From Apostichopus japonicus (lineage: Eukaryota; Echinodermata; Holothuroidea; Aspidochirotida; Stichopodidae), in assembly GCF_037975245.1 (NCBI RefSeq), contig NC_092579.1:6881001-6945000 (forward strand): DNA of 64,000 nucleotides. The letters run 5' to 3'. Under the pieces are notes generated by a model that was not told where the DNA came from, did no database searches, and saw only the letters and a program-made list of their open reading frames with translations. The translations under genes and the position numbers were made by a program. Shown one piece after another: positions 36,425 through 48,715 of the stretch (its first letter is position 1; the number at the start of each line of letters is the position of its first letter).

Positions 36425-39400
36425 ATGTTGTCTGTCCAACAACACCTCACCAGCACTCCATCGGTGTTGACGGCAGCAGTATTTGGTGGCCTGGGACTAC
36501 TATGGCTTTACCGTAGACTGACAAAGAGACAAGCAATAGCCTCATTGAAGGACAAGGTTGTGTTAATTACTGGTGCAAGTTCTGGAATTGGTGAAGGTAA
36601 AGTCGGTTTATATTGATTTAAATATAATGCAATATGGAACGATAACTGATGAATATTCATGAGTTACAGTAGTGGCAAGAAACAGGCAGTTTGGACAATT
36701 TTACAATGCTTTTTGCCACTATATGCTGTCCTCTAATATCATGCTTCAAAGCACTCATACTGACAGTATGAACAGTTCCTAACCTTTATCTGCCAGAAAT
36801 AGGATATTCATACTGCTTGTGCTGTCATTACAAGTGTTTTGAAGCATGATTGAGAGTACAGTATATAAAAACTTTTATTATTTAATTTTTTATTATTGTC
36901 ATCTTAAATGAGGGTAGTCCTGCTCAGTGCAAAAGCACTGCTTTCCAGAGGAGCCCTCAATTGGGTGCAAGGAATTGCATTAAGTTATAAGATTATTCTC
37001 AATGATTTATTCTGTAAACTCTTGAAGACATTTGGTGCTAACCTAACCTGATACATTAACTAAAGGCTTTGATCTACAATCATTAAGAAATATGACACTG
37101 TTTTCAGAGATATTACTAACAATATTGCTTGTATCATAAAAAATAAAAAAACTTCAGTTACAAGCCAATATTTTCTTAGTTCTAAGTGAACACTCCCTTG
37201 TAACTTTAACACAAACCATAATATGAACAGCTATGCAAGAAAAGAAGTACATTCATATCATAGAGATAGAGAGGGAAGCAAGGCCCCTAGTATTGACGTT
37301 ATTAACATATATAGTAGTTCTGAGTAAACTATTTTCATGTTAGACTCAATATCCATAATCCAACTGTTACACCTATCTCCTACCCCATTCCCACTTATCC
37401 TCCCCACCCCACTTTCAAAATCCACCCCCAATTTCTATCTCCACCTCAACTTAATACCCCTGACTTACCTTTCCGAACCCCATCCTCTACTTAATACTTA
37501 CAATATATCTAAATATTTTGTTACTTCCAAGCAATTTCTGTGTCTTACTTTGACACTGTTAATTTTCTTCATCTTGGATAACTTTTCACTGGAACAGGTT
37601 TTCTAGAATTCATACATAATCTTGGTGTATACTTGGCTTTATCTTCCATACAGCTTGTGCTCATGCTTTCCATAAGGTCGGCTGCAGGGTAATTATCAGC
37701 GCAAGACGCTTGGAAGAACTGGAAAGAGTGAAAAAAGATGTAATATCAAGGACAGTTGTAAGTATTTTGGTATGTTTTCATTTTGAGACACTAAAGACTT
37801 TGATTGTGAACCTTCATGGTTCGGTTGGAGGATTTAACTATAGGTCCAGGGTCCAGGGTAAAAAGCAACAGGTATTCCAGGAATTGTAACTAGCACTAAT
37901 CTTTTACATACATGTATGATGTTCACCATGTTATTGTTTTTGGTAGGGATCAAAGGTCCACGGAGGTCTAAACTTAAAAGCACCAAGAATCAAAACTTGG
38001 CCAGGGATTTTACATGCATCATTGTTTTTCATATGTCCAATATCATTTCAGATCAACAGAGGTTAAAGCCTGAAAATCTTAATGTCCATAATGAGTTCAA
38101 GGTCCCTAGCTTTTAAAGAACAAACTTGATTCTTTCTTGACAGGTCGTTTCCCTGTGATGAGAAGAAAATTTTAATTTTTCCTTTAATAGTAACATCTAT
38201 TTGCCTAGATATAGTGATACTTGGTAGATCCTAATAAGACTATCATTACTGCTTCTTTAATGCATGGTGTTCCATTTTCTTACATGTCAAGCAACTGCTG
38301 AGAAAGTTATCACTCTCTATAAATGCAAGAAAAAGTGTCTTACAGTTGTCAAATTACAGGGGAAGGAGAATGTATGTCCAGTATTGCCTTGAGACCATAA
38401 ATGTTTCAGTATAGTGGCTTGATTGGTGTCATAATAGGACTATTCCTGAAAACATTTCAATAATGAAACAAGCTACTTTGTTTGTCTACTAGCTCTCTTG
38501 GGAGTAGTAGCCCAGCTAGCCTGTTCAGAAGTGAAGGCTTAATTTGACCCGATCACATGTTTTGTTCCATCTCTCAATTGTGCTCTTTGTGTCATCACAG
38601 GAAGGCCAATCTCACGAACCACAGGTCATACAGATGGACGTCTCAGACTTTGCCTCGATCCCAGATAAGATCCAGACAGCCCTCTCGTACCATGGTAGGA
38701 TAGACATCCTAATCAACAATGCGGGACTTTCTTACCGAGGCTCTGCCTTGGAAACCAAAATTGAAGTCTACCAGAAACTGATGCTTGTAAATTATTTTGG
38801 ATGTGTAGCTGTCACTTCTGGTAAATAAACATAAATAAATGTTGTGGATTTTAACTAAAACTTTCCGATATAGTCTGGGTTGAAATAACAAAGGATACCT
38901 AAAATGAAAAACAAAAACCTTCAGGCTGACTTTAATGGTCAATCATGCTTATAAATCCTCCAAGATAAGATATCAACTCATGGTGTCGAATTTGGTTATA
39001 AATTTTTAGATTCTTTGCACAACTGCTATGCCATTACAAAACACTCACATGACTAGATTTCTATTTTTGATAACTTTTCATTAATCAACCTTATACTTGA
39101 TTCATTGCTTGTGTTGGTAAGAATACTCTTGATAACATTACTACTTTCATTAATCAACCTAACACTTTATTCATTGCTTGTCTTGGTAAGAATACTCTTG
39201 ATAATACTGCTACAAACTATCTTAGGTAAGAGATGTTGGTAATCAGTCTGTTTGCAGCTGTGCAAAGACTTTTACAGTACCTTCGGAGAAACGAGTTAAC
39301 CATCCTAAAATTTCATTTTATTATAGTAAGACAAAATAATATCATTTATAATGTATTTGAGATGTTGCTTGTAAATTGCAGATCAACTGCCTGTCTCTTT

Positions 39401-41618
39401 AGTCACTCACTAGTGAGATGGGAGTAAACATAAAATTAGAAGGTCAATTGCAACGTTAATCTTTAATTGTTTGTTTCCTAGCTGTCTTGCCCTCTATGAT
39501 TGGAAACAAGGGAGGAAGTATAATAGCTGTCAGCAGTGTGCAGGGGAAGATAGGTCTCCCATACCGGACAGCGTGTAAGTAGAACAAGCTCCCATTTAAT
39601 TATGTATTATTATCATTATGTATGTATTATTAGTAACAGGTGTAAAGTACTGGAGATGCATATAATCAATGCAAAGACAACAGACCAAATAAGGCACAAC
39701 ACATTATGTGTGTAAACCTTGATCTAAGAGCTGAACTCAAAACTCATTTTTTATTTCTTTTACTAGTGTACATAAAGTTCATTGCACAGTTGGATGCACT
39801 TTATATAAAGCAACTGTTTATAGCAAACTGCATATTGACTTCCAAACAGCCAGTGTAAAAAAATATATTGAAGTTAGAGGGCCTGCGGCTTCTTCCTTAC
39901 ATGATTTCCTTTGGAGACCAACTAATTTGAACACATAGAGAAACAGGTTAAGTGGAGTGGAAACTACTCGTCCCACAGTTCAATGTTCCAATTTCCTTGA
40001 CTATGAGACCTATATTCGTCTCAGTTTACTATGATCAGAAATTGTTTTTTAATGGTTTCGTGTGTTAGAAAGCCGGAATGAAGAAACCGGAAGTGTTTGC
40101 CATTTTTCCGCTTCGGCAATAAATTTGTGGATTGTATGTTATCAATGGTTGTACTGTGTAAATTTGTTGAATTTGGGTCTAATGATTAGAATGTGGAAGA
40201 CCTATGACAACAGTGGTTGCTTTTGAAGTTTCTTTAAAGTATGTCAGAGTGGAGTTCAAAAACAAGTGAGCTTAAATTACTGCATGCATAACAGTAAACA
40301 ATTTCCACTTCTAGATGGCAAGTTCGTAATACACAAATCTGGTCTGCATCTGTTTAGGTTTACATCCTCAATGCTCTGGTTTTCACATATTTTTTACGTT
40401 TTATTCTTGTATGTTTACAGATTCAGCATCAAAGTTCGCTGTGCAATCATACTTTGACTGTCTACGAGCTGAAGTAGCGGAGCATAACATTCATATTGGA
40501 ATCATTAGTCCCAGCTACGTACAGACAAATCTCTCAATTAATGCAGTCTGTGCAGATAATAGTCAACATGGAAGTAAGTCAAATATTATCTTCTTCTTTT
40601 TTGCAAAAAAAATGCTATGTTGTATGTTAGTTACTAGTTTGAAGAATTGAGATTCTATGCGCCATTTGATAAGTTCCCCTTGAAAATTTAGGTTCCAATC
40701 CCCAATTAGGAACCTTTTTTCTGCAATCTTCTTTTGGGAATCCATGTACACAAATATGTTTGATTATGTGTTTCATTTTACAAATAGACCAACTCATACC
40801 CACTATGTTTGATTAAACAAATTCTTTTTATACACAGACAAACCTGTACACAAACATCCTGTCGACCTAAATCACCTACTTTCAGTACTGACATACATAT
40901 AGTATGCAGTCACATCATAAGTGTTTTATTGATTACAGTACAATCCATGATTGTGATTTACCAATTGCCCTTTCTTTGCAAATCGTTCTGAATGTCATTC
41001 AAATAGTGCACTGACAGACTGTACATACTGAATTAGTTCACCAAACTTTCTCCAAAGTCACTAACTATACATTACTGATCCTATAATCTCCCCTCAGTTT
41101 TGAAGATGGCTGTCTTTTGCACATAGTTGGAATACTGGTTATGTAGTCTAGAAATGCCAAACAAGTTACAACCGACATACTCTTTAGATACTTGGGAAAT
41201 GACCATTGAACTACCTCGTAGTCAAACCTCTATATCAATCCTAAATATTTGTTTGCAATCTGCAAATATTTTAACTGAATTGTTTGTAGTTTGAGTCTAA
41301 GTTTCGTTCCATTTCAACTTTTACAAAATCAATCTTTTCTCAACCAGTATTTTGTTCACCTGAAATGGTTCAACCATTCAAAGATAAATATCATAAATAT
41401 TTGTCTCCTCAACAGAACTAGATTCTACCACTGCCAAAGGGATGACACCTGAGTACCTTGCAGACAGGATTGTTCTCCAGACAGCTTTGGGTGAAGCCGA
41501 TGTCGTGGTTGGGCCATTTTTGCACTGTATTGGTGGTACAATTAATGCCCTTTTCCCAGCTTGGATCAGAATGGTAATGAGAAAGCGAGCAAAGATGGGC
41601 ATGACTGCAGAGGATTAG
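36425..41618 (+). CDS. DHRS7B: DHRS7B-type short-chain dehydrogenase/reductase (complete, 6 exons)
   Basis: Membrane-anchored reductase; in mammals DHRS7B (PexRAP) acts as acyl/alkyl-DHAP reductase in ether-lipid synthesis at peroxisome and ER. Exons 36425-36596, 37654-37757, 38601-38820, 39482-39574, 40421-40573, 41416-41618 total 945 nt, 314 aa. An N-terminal membrane segment (about residues 13-30, VLTAAVFGGLGLLWLYRR) precedes the Rossmann motif TGASSGIG (49-56), NNAG (131-134), Asn156, Ser184, Tyr197 and Lys201; the YSASK motif is split by intron 4. YVQTNLSINAVCAD matches the DHRS7B signature after the catalytic site. All catalytic residues are present. A candidate AATAAA is at 41933-41938. 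DHRS7 or another SDR is possible, but sequence and neighbours favour DHRS7B. Confidence 0.88.
36721..36865. repeat. Long imperfect inverted repeat in DHRS7B intron 1
   Basis: Arms at 36721-36772 and 36807-36865 share complementary blocks including ATCATGCTTCAAA / TTTGAAGCATGAT and CAGTATGAA / TTCATACTG, with a loop of about 34 nt. It could be a folded-back MITE (TATA at both ends) or give a hairpin in the transcript. Confidence 0.7.
39078..39215. repeat. 70-bp tandem duplication in DHRS7B intron 3
   Basis: Two diverged direct copies starting TCATTAATCAACC at 39078 and 39148, each containing GGTAAGAATACTCTTGATAA. A donor-like GGTAAGA is in both copies, but no exon-like sequence precedes it. 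Confidence 0.75.
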
Positions 41619-41932
41619 AAGCCATGTAAATATAATCCCCTCCCAGCAGGTGGAATTCATTACATGACAAGTCTCAGAAATATCTATTAGAAATTTCAGA
41701 TTCTTTGCTGTATATAGCATGTGTAACTTATCTGGTTTAATATTTGTTTCCAGCTTGAAAAGATGGAATCAGCTTTGGGGATTTATGGTGATGGCTTTTG
41801 AGTGAATTTCCTTGGAAATCTTGTGCTGTCAGGAAAAACATGAATGCTCTTGAATCGGCTTACAATGTATCTGTTATGCAAACCAAACATGAATGTTTCA
41901 AAGAAACTTTTGTAGTGCAATATTAGAAGAAG

Positions 41933-41938
41933 AATAAA
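41933..41938 (+). terminator. Candidate polyadenylation signal of DHRS7B
   Basis: First AATAAA after the stop codon at 41616-41618, about 315 bp downstream. Further copies follow near 42107 and 42125. Candidate by position only. Confidence 0.45.
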
Positions 41939-43055
41939 GTATGTACTCAGGAGGTATACTTCTCCAAAAAGCCAACATTGGATAATTTCGTCAAGTTTGG
42001 GTGGAGTATAGTACAACGACCATATTTTTTTTCTGGGAATTCAATTTTTCCCTCTGGTTGACGTACATATAATCATGATAACAATAAGATATTCTTATTC
42101 CATCAAAATAAAAAGCACTTCACAATAAAGCATAAACTTAATACTGCTGTACATTAAATATCAGGGTAAATATCTACTTGTTATGTTTAAAAGGAGGATT
42201 GAAATGTTGGGCATCTCAGTGTTTGCCGGTGCTGTGTTTTAAAAGATGGCCAAATACAGATCTTTACTCTGTAATACTTCATCCAGTAGTAGTTTGTCTA
42301 TATTAAAAATCCAAGGCCAAAAGAATTTGAAGGTAACAGCAAGCCGTAGTTTTCATCATTACTATGCAAATTATGGGCTTGAAGATGAATTTAAATTCTG
42401 TGAAGTTGTTTTCATTGGGTTGCCTTTATATGTGAGTGTGAATGAACTTTGGGGATGTAACTTTGTCAACAATCATAAGTTAAGATGTACTGTTGTATCT
42501 ATGAAGGAAAAAGCCAAATAAGTCAAAATTTAAATTATTCTGGAGCTCTTAGCACAATTGAGGAACGTTCCAGGGACACTACTTATCTGGGGACCAGACT
42601 TATATTTAACCACCCATGAAAGCTCTCTTTGTCTCTGACTTGGGCCTTCGTGTCTATGGTGACTTAAAGACCACAAATTCATGGCCTGTAAACCCAATGT
42701 GATGAAATGAGGAGCACACATTTTGACAAGTGGACCATGTTATCACTCTCATCTAATGGGATGAACAGCTGTGTGAAATTTAAGAGGGTGGAGTGGGGTA
42801 TGGCGATAGACATGAAGTGCGGGGAATGGGTTCTTCCTTCTCAAAAACCTCTAACTCTCTCCTTCCCTCTGGTAAAAGGAGCCACAATTTTGTGACATAC
42901 TCATCCAATCATAACATCAAGAATATTTTTTCAACATAAGTAAAGCTTATCTTTGTATCAGTTCAGAAGAACAAGAACCGAGGGCCTAGTTGAAAGCATT
43001 TACGTTCTTGTTCTGGACCATACAATTGGTAAAAGCCTGATTTGAACTTTGTAGG

Positions 43056-43435
43056 GTAGGGCGTTGTGGTCAAGTGGTTAAGGCAGTGGACTTGTGATCT
43101 AAGGATTACAGGTTCGAGCCCTGGCCAAATCATTGCATGGTGTCCTTGGGCAAGGGCACTTTATCTCCATTGCCTCTCTTCACCCAGGTGTATAAATGGG
43201 GACTTGCGAGGTGACTTGTTAATATAGTTGCATGCGCCGGTTTGTTGCTGCACCCTATGGGAAGTCCCACAGGGGACACGTGGCTGTGGTGCACTCTGGT
43301 GCCCCAGGAGAGATTTTTGAATTGTGCACACTTTGGTGTGTAGGTGTGACAAGTTAACAGTAACTAGGGCTAAGTACAGCGCAGCGAGACTTTATTGTAA
43401 GTTGCGCTATATAAGAACTGTTAATTATGATTATT
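43056..43435 (+). mobile_element. tRNA-derived SINE
   Basis: The 5' head, about 70 nt, has a Pol III A box TGGTCAAGTGG (43067-43077) and B box GGTTCGAGCCC (43111-43121). A body segment reads GTGTCCTTGGGCAAGGGCAC, CTTTATCTCCATTGCCTC and CACCCAGGTGTATAAATGGG, a core I recall from several marine-animal SINEs. The tail ends GCGCTATATAAGAACTG before an ATTAT-rich end. The core family is inferred from memory. Confidence 0.75.
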
Positions 43436-44885
43436 CTGTGAGAACCCTAAATTTTTTCTAGTGTGATGTGAAATCAGTGTCATTTGTAACTCATATTGAA
43501 AATAAAGATAGAAATACAAATCATCAAAATAAATTGTCTCTCTTTTATTTAATTTCCTTTCATGTCAATCAAACAAGCAATTCCATGGGAGAGTTACAGG
43601 TAACACTCAAATTTACATTTGTTATGAAACAAATTTAATTTCAAATCCGTGTAGTTGGAAACTTTCAATCTTTTTTGTGTAAACCCTGTGTGCATATTTA
43701 CGCATTTTATTTTTTATTTAGGGACAAGTTATTTGATCCTGAAGCAGGTGCATCAACTATGGCATTAGTATATCCAGACTGGTTTTGTATTAGAATAAAT
43801 CAAGGTCTTTTTATTGGCAAAGTAGTAACAAAAACATTAAAAGATCTGAAAAAGTACAACCCTGTTAAAACACTTCCCAAAAATTTAGAAAAGATTGAAT
43901 TGTGCACAATTTAGCATTGATATGCCATAGTGTGTTCTAAAGTTATTCCAATTTCGAAGGTAATCCCCTTAGAAGTATTAATATTCGGAATACTCCTTTA
44001 AGATTCCATAGAAAACGAGTTCTTCAGCCCTAATCTAAGCGTTAGTCCATTGTATCAAAAATTTAAGTAAACAAAATTTGTTCTTTTAGCTTGAATCCAA
44101 CACCCATCAGAGCAAGTGGATGACACTAAAATCAGAAGCAAATTTGTGATCCAATGAAACATGTAACTTGAGACCTTAAAGTAACCTCTCTTTGGAGTCA
44201 ATTCTGTATTGCCTTTGAGATGTTGACTTATCAGTCTGTGTTTGGCCATTTGATGAGCCACTGATGGGTTTTTTGGAAATTTTATCAATATCTCAAGAAA
44301 TCAAATTGGAATAAAGCAGTACAAACTTGGACTGTTTACAGGCTTTTATCTGCCTAAATGTATCAAAATAAACTTTATACTTAAAGTAATTGATATTATG
44401 TGCTATAAATTGTAAACCTATTGTATACAATAAGGAGGGGAGGGTGGGGAGTGAAATTACATGGTAACACACACAAATGGGGGAGGGAGAAGCATGCACA
44501 ACAACAGTTGTGCACATGAAGGGCTGGGCATGCCCCTCCCTCCCCCCCCCCCCTCTATTCCACCATGTGTACAACTTCACAAGTGACAGACAATGCTCAC
44601 CTCTCATGTCAGAACATGAACCACAGGCAGTTCTTATATGTGTCATACAAAGTCTTCATGGCAAAACAGGATATTCTTTAATATTCTAATAAGTTTCCCA
44701 CATTGACTTCTCGGCTGTACAGTACGTGCTGTAGTCCGGATCTGATCAACCAAATCTCCAACAGGAGAACAGCACGTAAGTCTTGAAATCTTTGTTTCAG
44801 CTGAAATCAGTGAACTGGAAACATCATCTTCTACACAGTAGAAAAATTATCAGCTACTAATTAAAGCCAGTGCCAAATGCAAGCT

Positions 44886-45640
44886 TAACAAACCTGTTTT
44901 AAGAATTACTCAAAAATAAGATTGCTTCAAATCAACCTGTCCATCACATTCACTTATAAATGTTCACCACCTTTGGAACTCGCTGGGTAGTTTCCAAACT
45001 TTAACCAACTCTTTATGTGCTACATTAAGTTCATTAAGAATACACAAATCTCAACCTGATCAATCACCAAAAAGACTGTTGATTGAAGATCTGGTTGAGA
45101 TCTGCACGATACTGCAGAAATCCAACATAAAGGCTTTTGGCGACCATGACTCTTTTCACGGTTCACATCGTTCATACTGGTCAATCATTCATACCAATGA
45201 TCTACCCAGTCAGTGATTGGCCTCAAGTAGCCAAAAAAATCTGGCATCTTACTGTGTCCTGCAAAGGCTGGTGCCTTTAACAAACTCTAATTATGAAAGC
45301 AGCTGTTTGCATCTGGTCACCAATTTCTGTCTAACTTAACAAACCTGTTTCAACTTTCTTCAAATTCGATTGTTTGAAATCAGACTACGACTCCAGCATT
45401 CAAAGTTTTTCAACCAAGTGAAATTTTAATCAGCCTTCAAAATGAAACTTGATGAACTGGGATGGGCATGGAATTAACATTTACAAAATTTTACAAAATT
45501 GCTGTGTAAAACTTTTTTAATAATGCTTTAATTTAAAAGTTCATGAGGAATACACAAAATTTAAAATCTGATTAATCACCACAAAGAATGCTGATTACAA
45601 ATCTGGTTGGGTTCTGCAGAATATTGCAAAGTACCAAAAC
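44886..45640. repeat. Diverged duplicated segment (about 0.45-0.5 kb period)
   Basis: TTAACAAACCTGTTT recurs at 44885 and 45336, and AAGTTCAT, AATACACAAA, TCTGGTTG and CTGCA blocks at about 45028-45125 recur at 45538-45640. The order is the same, so this looks like an old tandem duplication with indels. No coding sense. Confidence 0.45.
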
Positions 45641-46177
45641 TGCCTTAAGTCTCTTTGTTGGTTCCTATCATTGATGGTTCCCAAAGATATGTAGAGTCAA
45701 AGATTGTTCAAATGCCCAAACAAAGTTGTTTGGCAAAGGCAACTGCCATACAAAAAAACTTAGAATAATGTCAAACAATATTATCTGAATCCAGTGTCCA
45801 TAAGAAATTGCTATGTGCATAAATGTATGTGCCTGGCCTTGATAGCGGTTTTGACACTGAGTCTTGTCTGAATTTACAAACAATACTGTCCAATATTGTG
45901 AAAATGGAAGATTTTTAGTTCGGTTATAATATGATGCATGTTAAAGCAGAGGCAGGCCAATTTTACACAGTAGTTGTCAAAAATTGATAATAATACTGTC
46001 TGCACAGAGTCATCATGAAAGAACATAATATCGTCAAAAACTAGAAACCCTGGTCTGGTATCAAATCAGTTTGTTATTGCTAATATTTTAACATATGAAT
46101 ATTAACCTAGATGCATCCGATTTTGGAACCCAGTGCTATCATGATATTTCTAGTGTAGACAAAACATATGTACTCAT

Positions 46178-46183
46178 TTTATT
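46178..46183 (-). terminator. Candidate polyadenylation signal of TMEM11
   Basis: TTTATT on the plus strand, AATAAA on the gene strand, about 285 bp past the TMEM11 stop. Positional candidate only. Confidence 0.4.
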
Positions 46184-46467
46184 TTAATTGGCCTGCAGTG
46201 AATAAATACACAGAATACAGATTGTCTTTGTCTTTTACACACAGGGATACTCTTTTTTTTCCCTCACCTATCTTTGCCACAAAATTGCTAAAATCCCATT
46301 CAGTAAAACATTTCTTAAACTTCTCAAATTTGTACCAAAATCTATTTTTGCCTTTTTTTCAAATTTCACATAAGTCCATGCAAACCTTCCAGATAGAAAA
46401 CACTCTGCTTTTGGAAAATAAACTACTTTCCTCTGTGGACGTTTGTTGTTTCCGTTCATTCCTTTTT

Positions 46468-47674
46468 TCATTGATACATCCAGTGGTAGAACTTATGGCC
46501 CATGTACACCGCCGTCACTGCTGCTATCAAGTTGTGTAGAGCCTTTCTGTATTTGTCATCTTTGCGAACCAGGACCACAGGGGAGGACGTGCCCAACATC
46601 TGCATCGGTAGCTTGGTTAGAACCCCATAGTCATATTCCACTTGATACTTACAGCATGGATCAAACTGCCACGATACCCCATATATAGAAGCACATATGA
46701 TACTTAAAGTTCCCATAGGGATACTGACGAAATTGGCCAAGTCATTTTGAATTAGCATTGGGGCAGCTAAACAACTCACACCTGCAAGTACTGCAGTTTT
46801 GTGGAGACAGTTTCCTATAGTGATCCACTTCGCTGTTTCATCACCGAGTTTGGCAGGTTCGATAATAATTATACCTCTCCGAGCTTCTAGGGCTTGGTCT
46901 AGATCAATTTCAAACTGCTCTTGAGCGTTACCGTTATCATAGATTTCTTGAATAATTGCACAGTCAAGAGGCAGAGCCTCCCTAAGAAAACAAAAAAAGG
47001 AAAGGAAAAAGTACAAACAAGTGTTCTAACATCAAAGCGTTTTATGATATAATAGTATGTGGAACATTAATCTTCAAGAGGTTGTGGTTTCTGCAACTTC
47101 ATTGAATGATTACAAGGCAAAATTGGACAATCACTGGAATCTTAATAATGAGGAACTGTATTTGTTTTGTGAACTGTTGTATCTATTTTGCGCTGCAGTT
47201 AGGAGTGCCTAAAAGGACTTTCCTTTCTTGGAGCCCGTCAGAAATCAAGTAATATTAACAAACATAACTTTGACTATAGTATTATTTAGCAGAATGAGAA
47301 GCAGAACTATTTCATGTCTACTGTCTCCAATTAAGCTATTTTATACCTCTTCTAAATTCGTTGACATTATGGAAGAAAAAAGGCGATTGAGATTTATTTT
47401 AGCGCTCGCCTAGGTCTACCCCTTTGTGGATCTCATGATCCAGCAGTCTGTAGTAGTGCAGAGCTAACTCAAGCTTGGCCTAACTTAGTTGGATCATTTT
47501 ACCACATTTTTTTTAAAATAATAGGTAAATTAATATAGAACGTGCAAAAATAGTTGTTGAGGATTCCATTCAGGTCGATCATAACGATAAATATTAGCTT
47601 ACTTGCCTTAAGTATTACCTCTTTACCATGAATGTTAACCTTGGGCCTAACACGTTTGGGCTTCTATCACTCAT
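46468..47674 (-). CDS. TMEM11: TMEM11, mitochondrial inner-membrane protein (complete, 2 exons)
   Basis: Inner-membrane protein that works with the MICOS machinery in cristae shape and, in mammals, in BNIP3-dependent mitophagy control. Exon 1 is 47674-47619 (MSDRSPNVLGPRLTFMVK plus a split Arg), exon 2 is 46981-46468; together 570 nt, 189 aa against 192 in human. Strong matches are IGDETA-like LGDETAKWITIGNCLHKTAV, GVSWQFDPCCKYQVEYD and SSPVVLVRKDD. Membrane segments lie at about 80-97, 104-122, with a further hydrophobic stretch at 168-180. Exon 1 was chosen because its donor AGAG|GTAATA leaves phase 2, the only phase exon 2 accepts. The start is less certain than the rest. Confidence 0.94.
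46982..47618 (-). other. TMEM11: TMEM11 intron
   Basis: A 637-bp intron, GT-AG, with a strong pyrimidine tract before exon 2. Nothing else recognised. Confidence 0.8.
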
Positions 47675-48639
47675 GAGATTACGAAGATTCGCGCAACTGC
47701 CCCCTAGTATGACACACGGATCTTTTTGTTTACAACGAGCATTACTGGGTCTAGACAAGTAAAGAAATGAAAGAACTGGATTAGCCTACAACAACGTAAT
47801 AACGAGGACCTAGTGCAATTAACCTTTCAATGAAGCTTTCTTTGTGGAAATGTTTTTGCAAATTATCATAGGAACATACTTATCGTCAATAGCCATGTAC
47901 GTCTTTCAATGAATTTTACAGCAAAATAGGAGTACGAGACCAGTTTCCCTTTTCGGAGCGGCGAACACTTGAATGATATACCAGGATCATTACTGCGCTG
48001 CTGCGCATTATATATAATCATATCGGACAGTCAGTTGTAATAGAGGGCGGCTTTTATCTTATCTTATATGGTCATCTTCCAGCTCTTCTGCTCAAAACTC
48101 TGGCGTGTAAACTTGGTATATTATCCCTGTACGATGTCTCTTAGTTTCCTTCAGTAGAGTCGCCAGACATCTCAAGCAATTACAAGCAGGTACAGCAATT
48201 AATTAGGGGGCATAATGTTTATTTGTGAATGCCGTCCTGGAGGAGGGGTCTATAAGGGGACGGGGTTTCCCTTTCATTATTTTGATTAATTATGGGTCCT
48301 CAGATGCAATCTGGTGCTATATTTTGCAACTTGAAGCAGCTTTACGTTCAAGAATTTCAGGCTTTAGTATGTCCGACATTTATGGTTTTAATTGAGGCGG
48401 ATGAAAAAGTTATACAAAAAATGGAAATTAACCTTTTTGCTTTGATAATGATTTTAAATAAGAGTGTTGAAATTGAAATTCATGCAGGGTAGTATTGAAG
48501 TTTCAGCACTAGCGGTTCACGCCGGGGCCTCTGTGACATTGTTAGTGAGAAAACAACTGGTTATTGTGATGCACGGTCGATGGAAGAAGTTTTACTGATG
48601 AACATAATACGTTTCGTCCTTTGTAAACAATTTTTTGGG

Positions 48640-48715
48640 GAGCATGATTTTTTTGGGGAGGGCACGTGCCCCGCCCCCCCCCCAGGCCACCCCTTGGCTA
48701 TGCGACTGGTTTCCT
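48640..48715. repeat. Fragment of a decayed DNA-transposon-like repeat
   Basis: T- and G-rich stretch followed by a 10-C run and then CCCCTTGGCTATGCGACTGG, which resembles the right end of the MITEs at 3.3 and 55.2 kb (TGGCTA(C/T)GCGCCTG). I could not find a convincing matching left end or target duplication. Confidence 0.4.

Larger units (their letters stand above)
36597..41415 (+). other. DHRS7B: DHRS7B introns
   Basis: Introns 36597-37653, 37758-38600, 38821-39481, 39575-40420 and 40574-41415. Apart from the inverted repeat in intron 1 and a 70-bp duplication in intron 3, they hold nothing I can name. All begin GT and end AG. Confidence 0.7.
41619..46467. other. Intergenic region between the 3' ends of DHRS7B and TMEM11
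   Basis: DHRS7B (+) and TMEM11 (-) are tail to tail. The stretch holds the 3' UTRs, a tRNA-headed SINE at about 43.06-43.44 kb, and two diverged copies of a segment at 44886 and 45337. A 91-codon ATG frame at 42246-42521 has no recognisable sequence and lies in the probable DHRS7B 3' UTR. Confidence 0.65.

Noticed and set aside
42246..42521. 91-codon ATG frame after DHRS7B
   Set aside because: No recognisable sequence, no splice sites, and it lies in the probable 3' UTR between AATAAA motifs.
43056..43127. Functional tRNA gene
   Set aside because: A and B boxes are present, but it continues into a SINE body and tail and I could not form a good acceptor stem or anticodon arm.
46168..46539. 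123-codon plus-strand frame overlapping the TMEM11 end
   Set aside because: Lies antisense to the TMEM11 3' UTR and coding end, starts in low-complexity T-rich DNA, and has no homology I recognise.
48500..48715. A complete hAT MITE ending at GGCTATGCGACTG
   Set aside because: The right end is similar to the other MITEs, but no matching left end or 8-bp duplication could be found, so only a fragment is listed.
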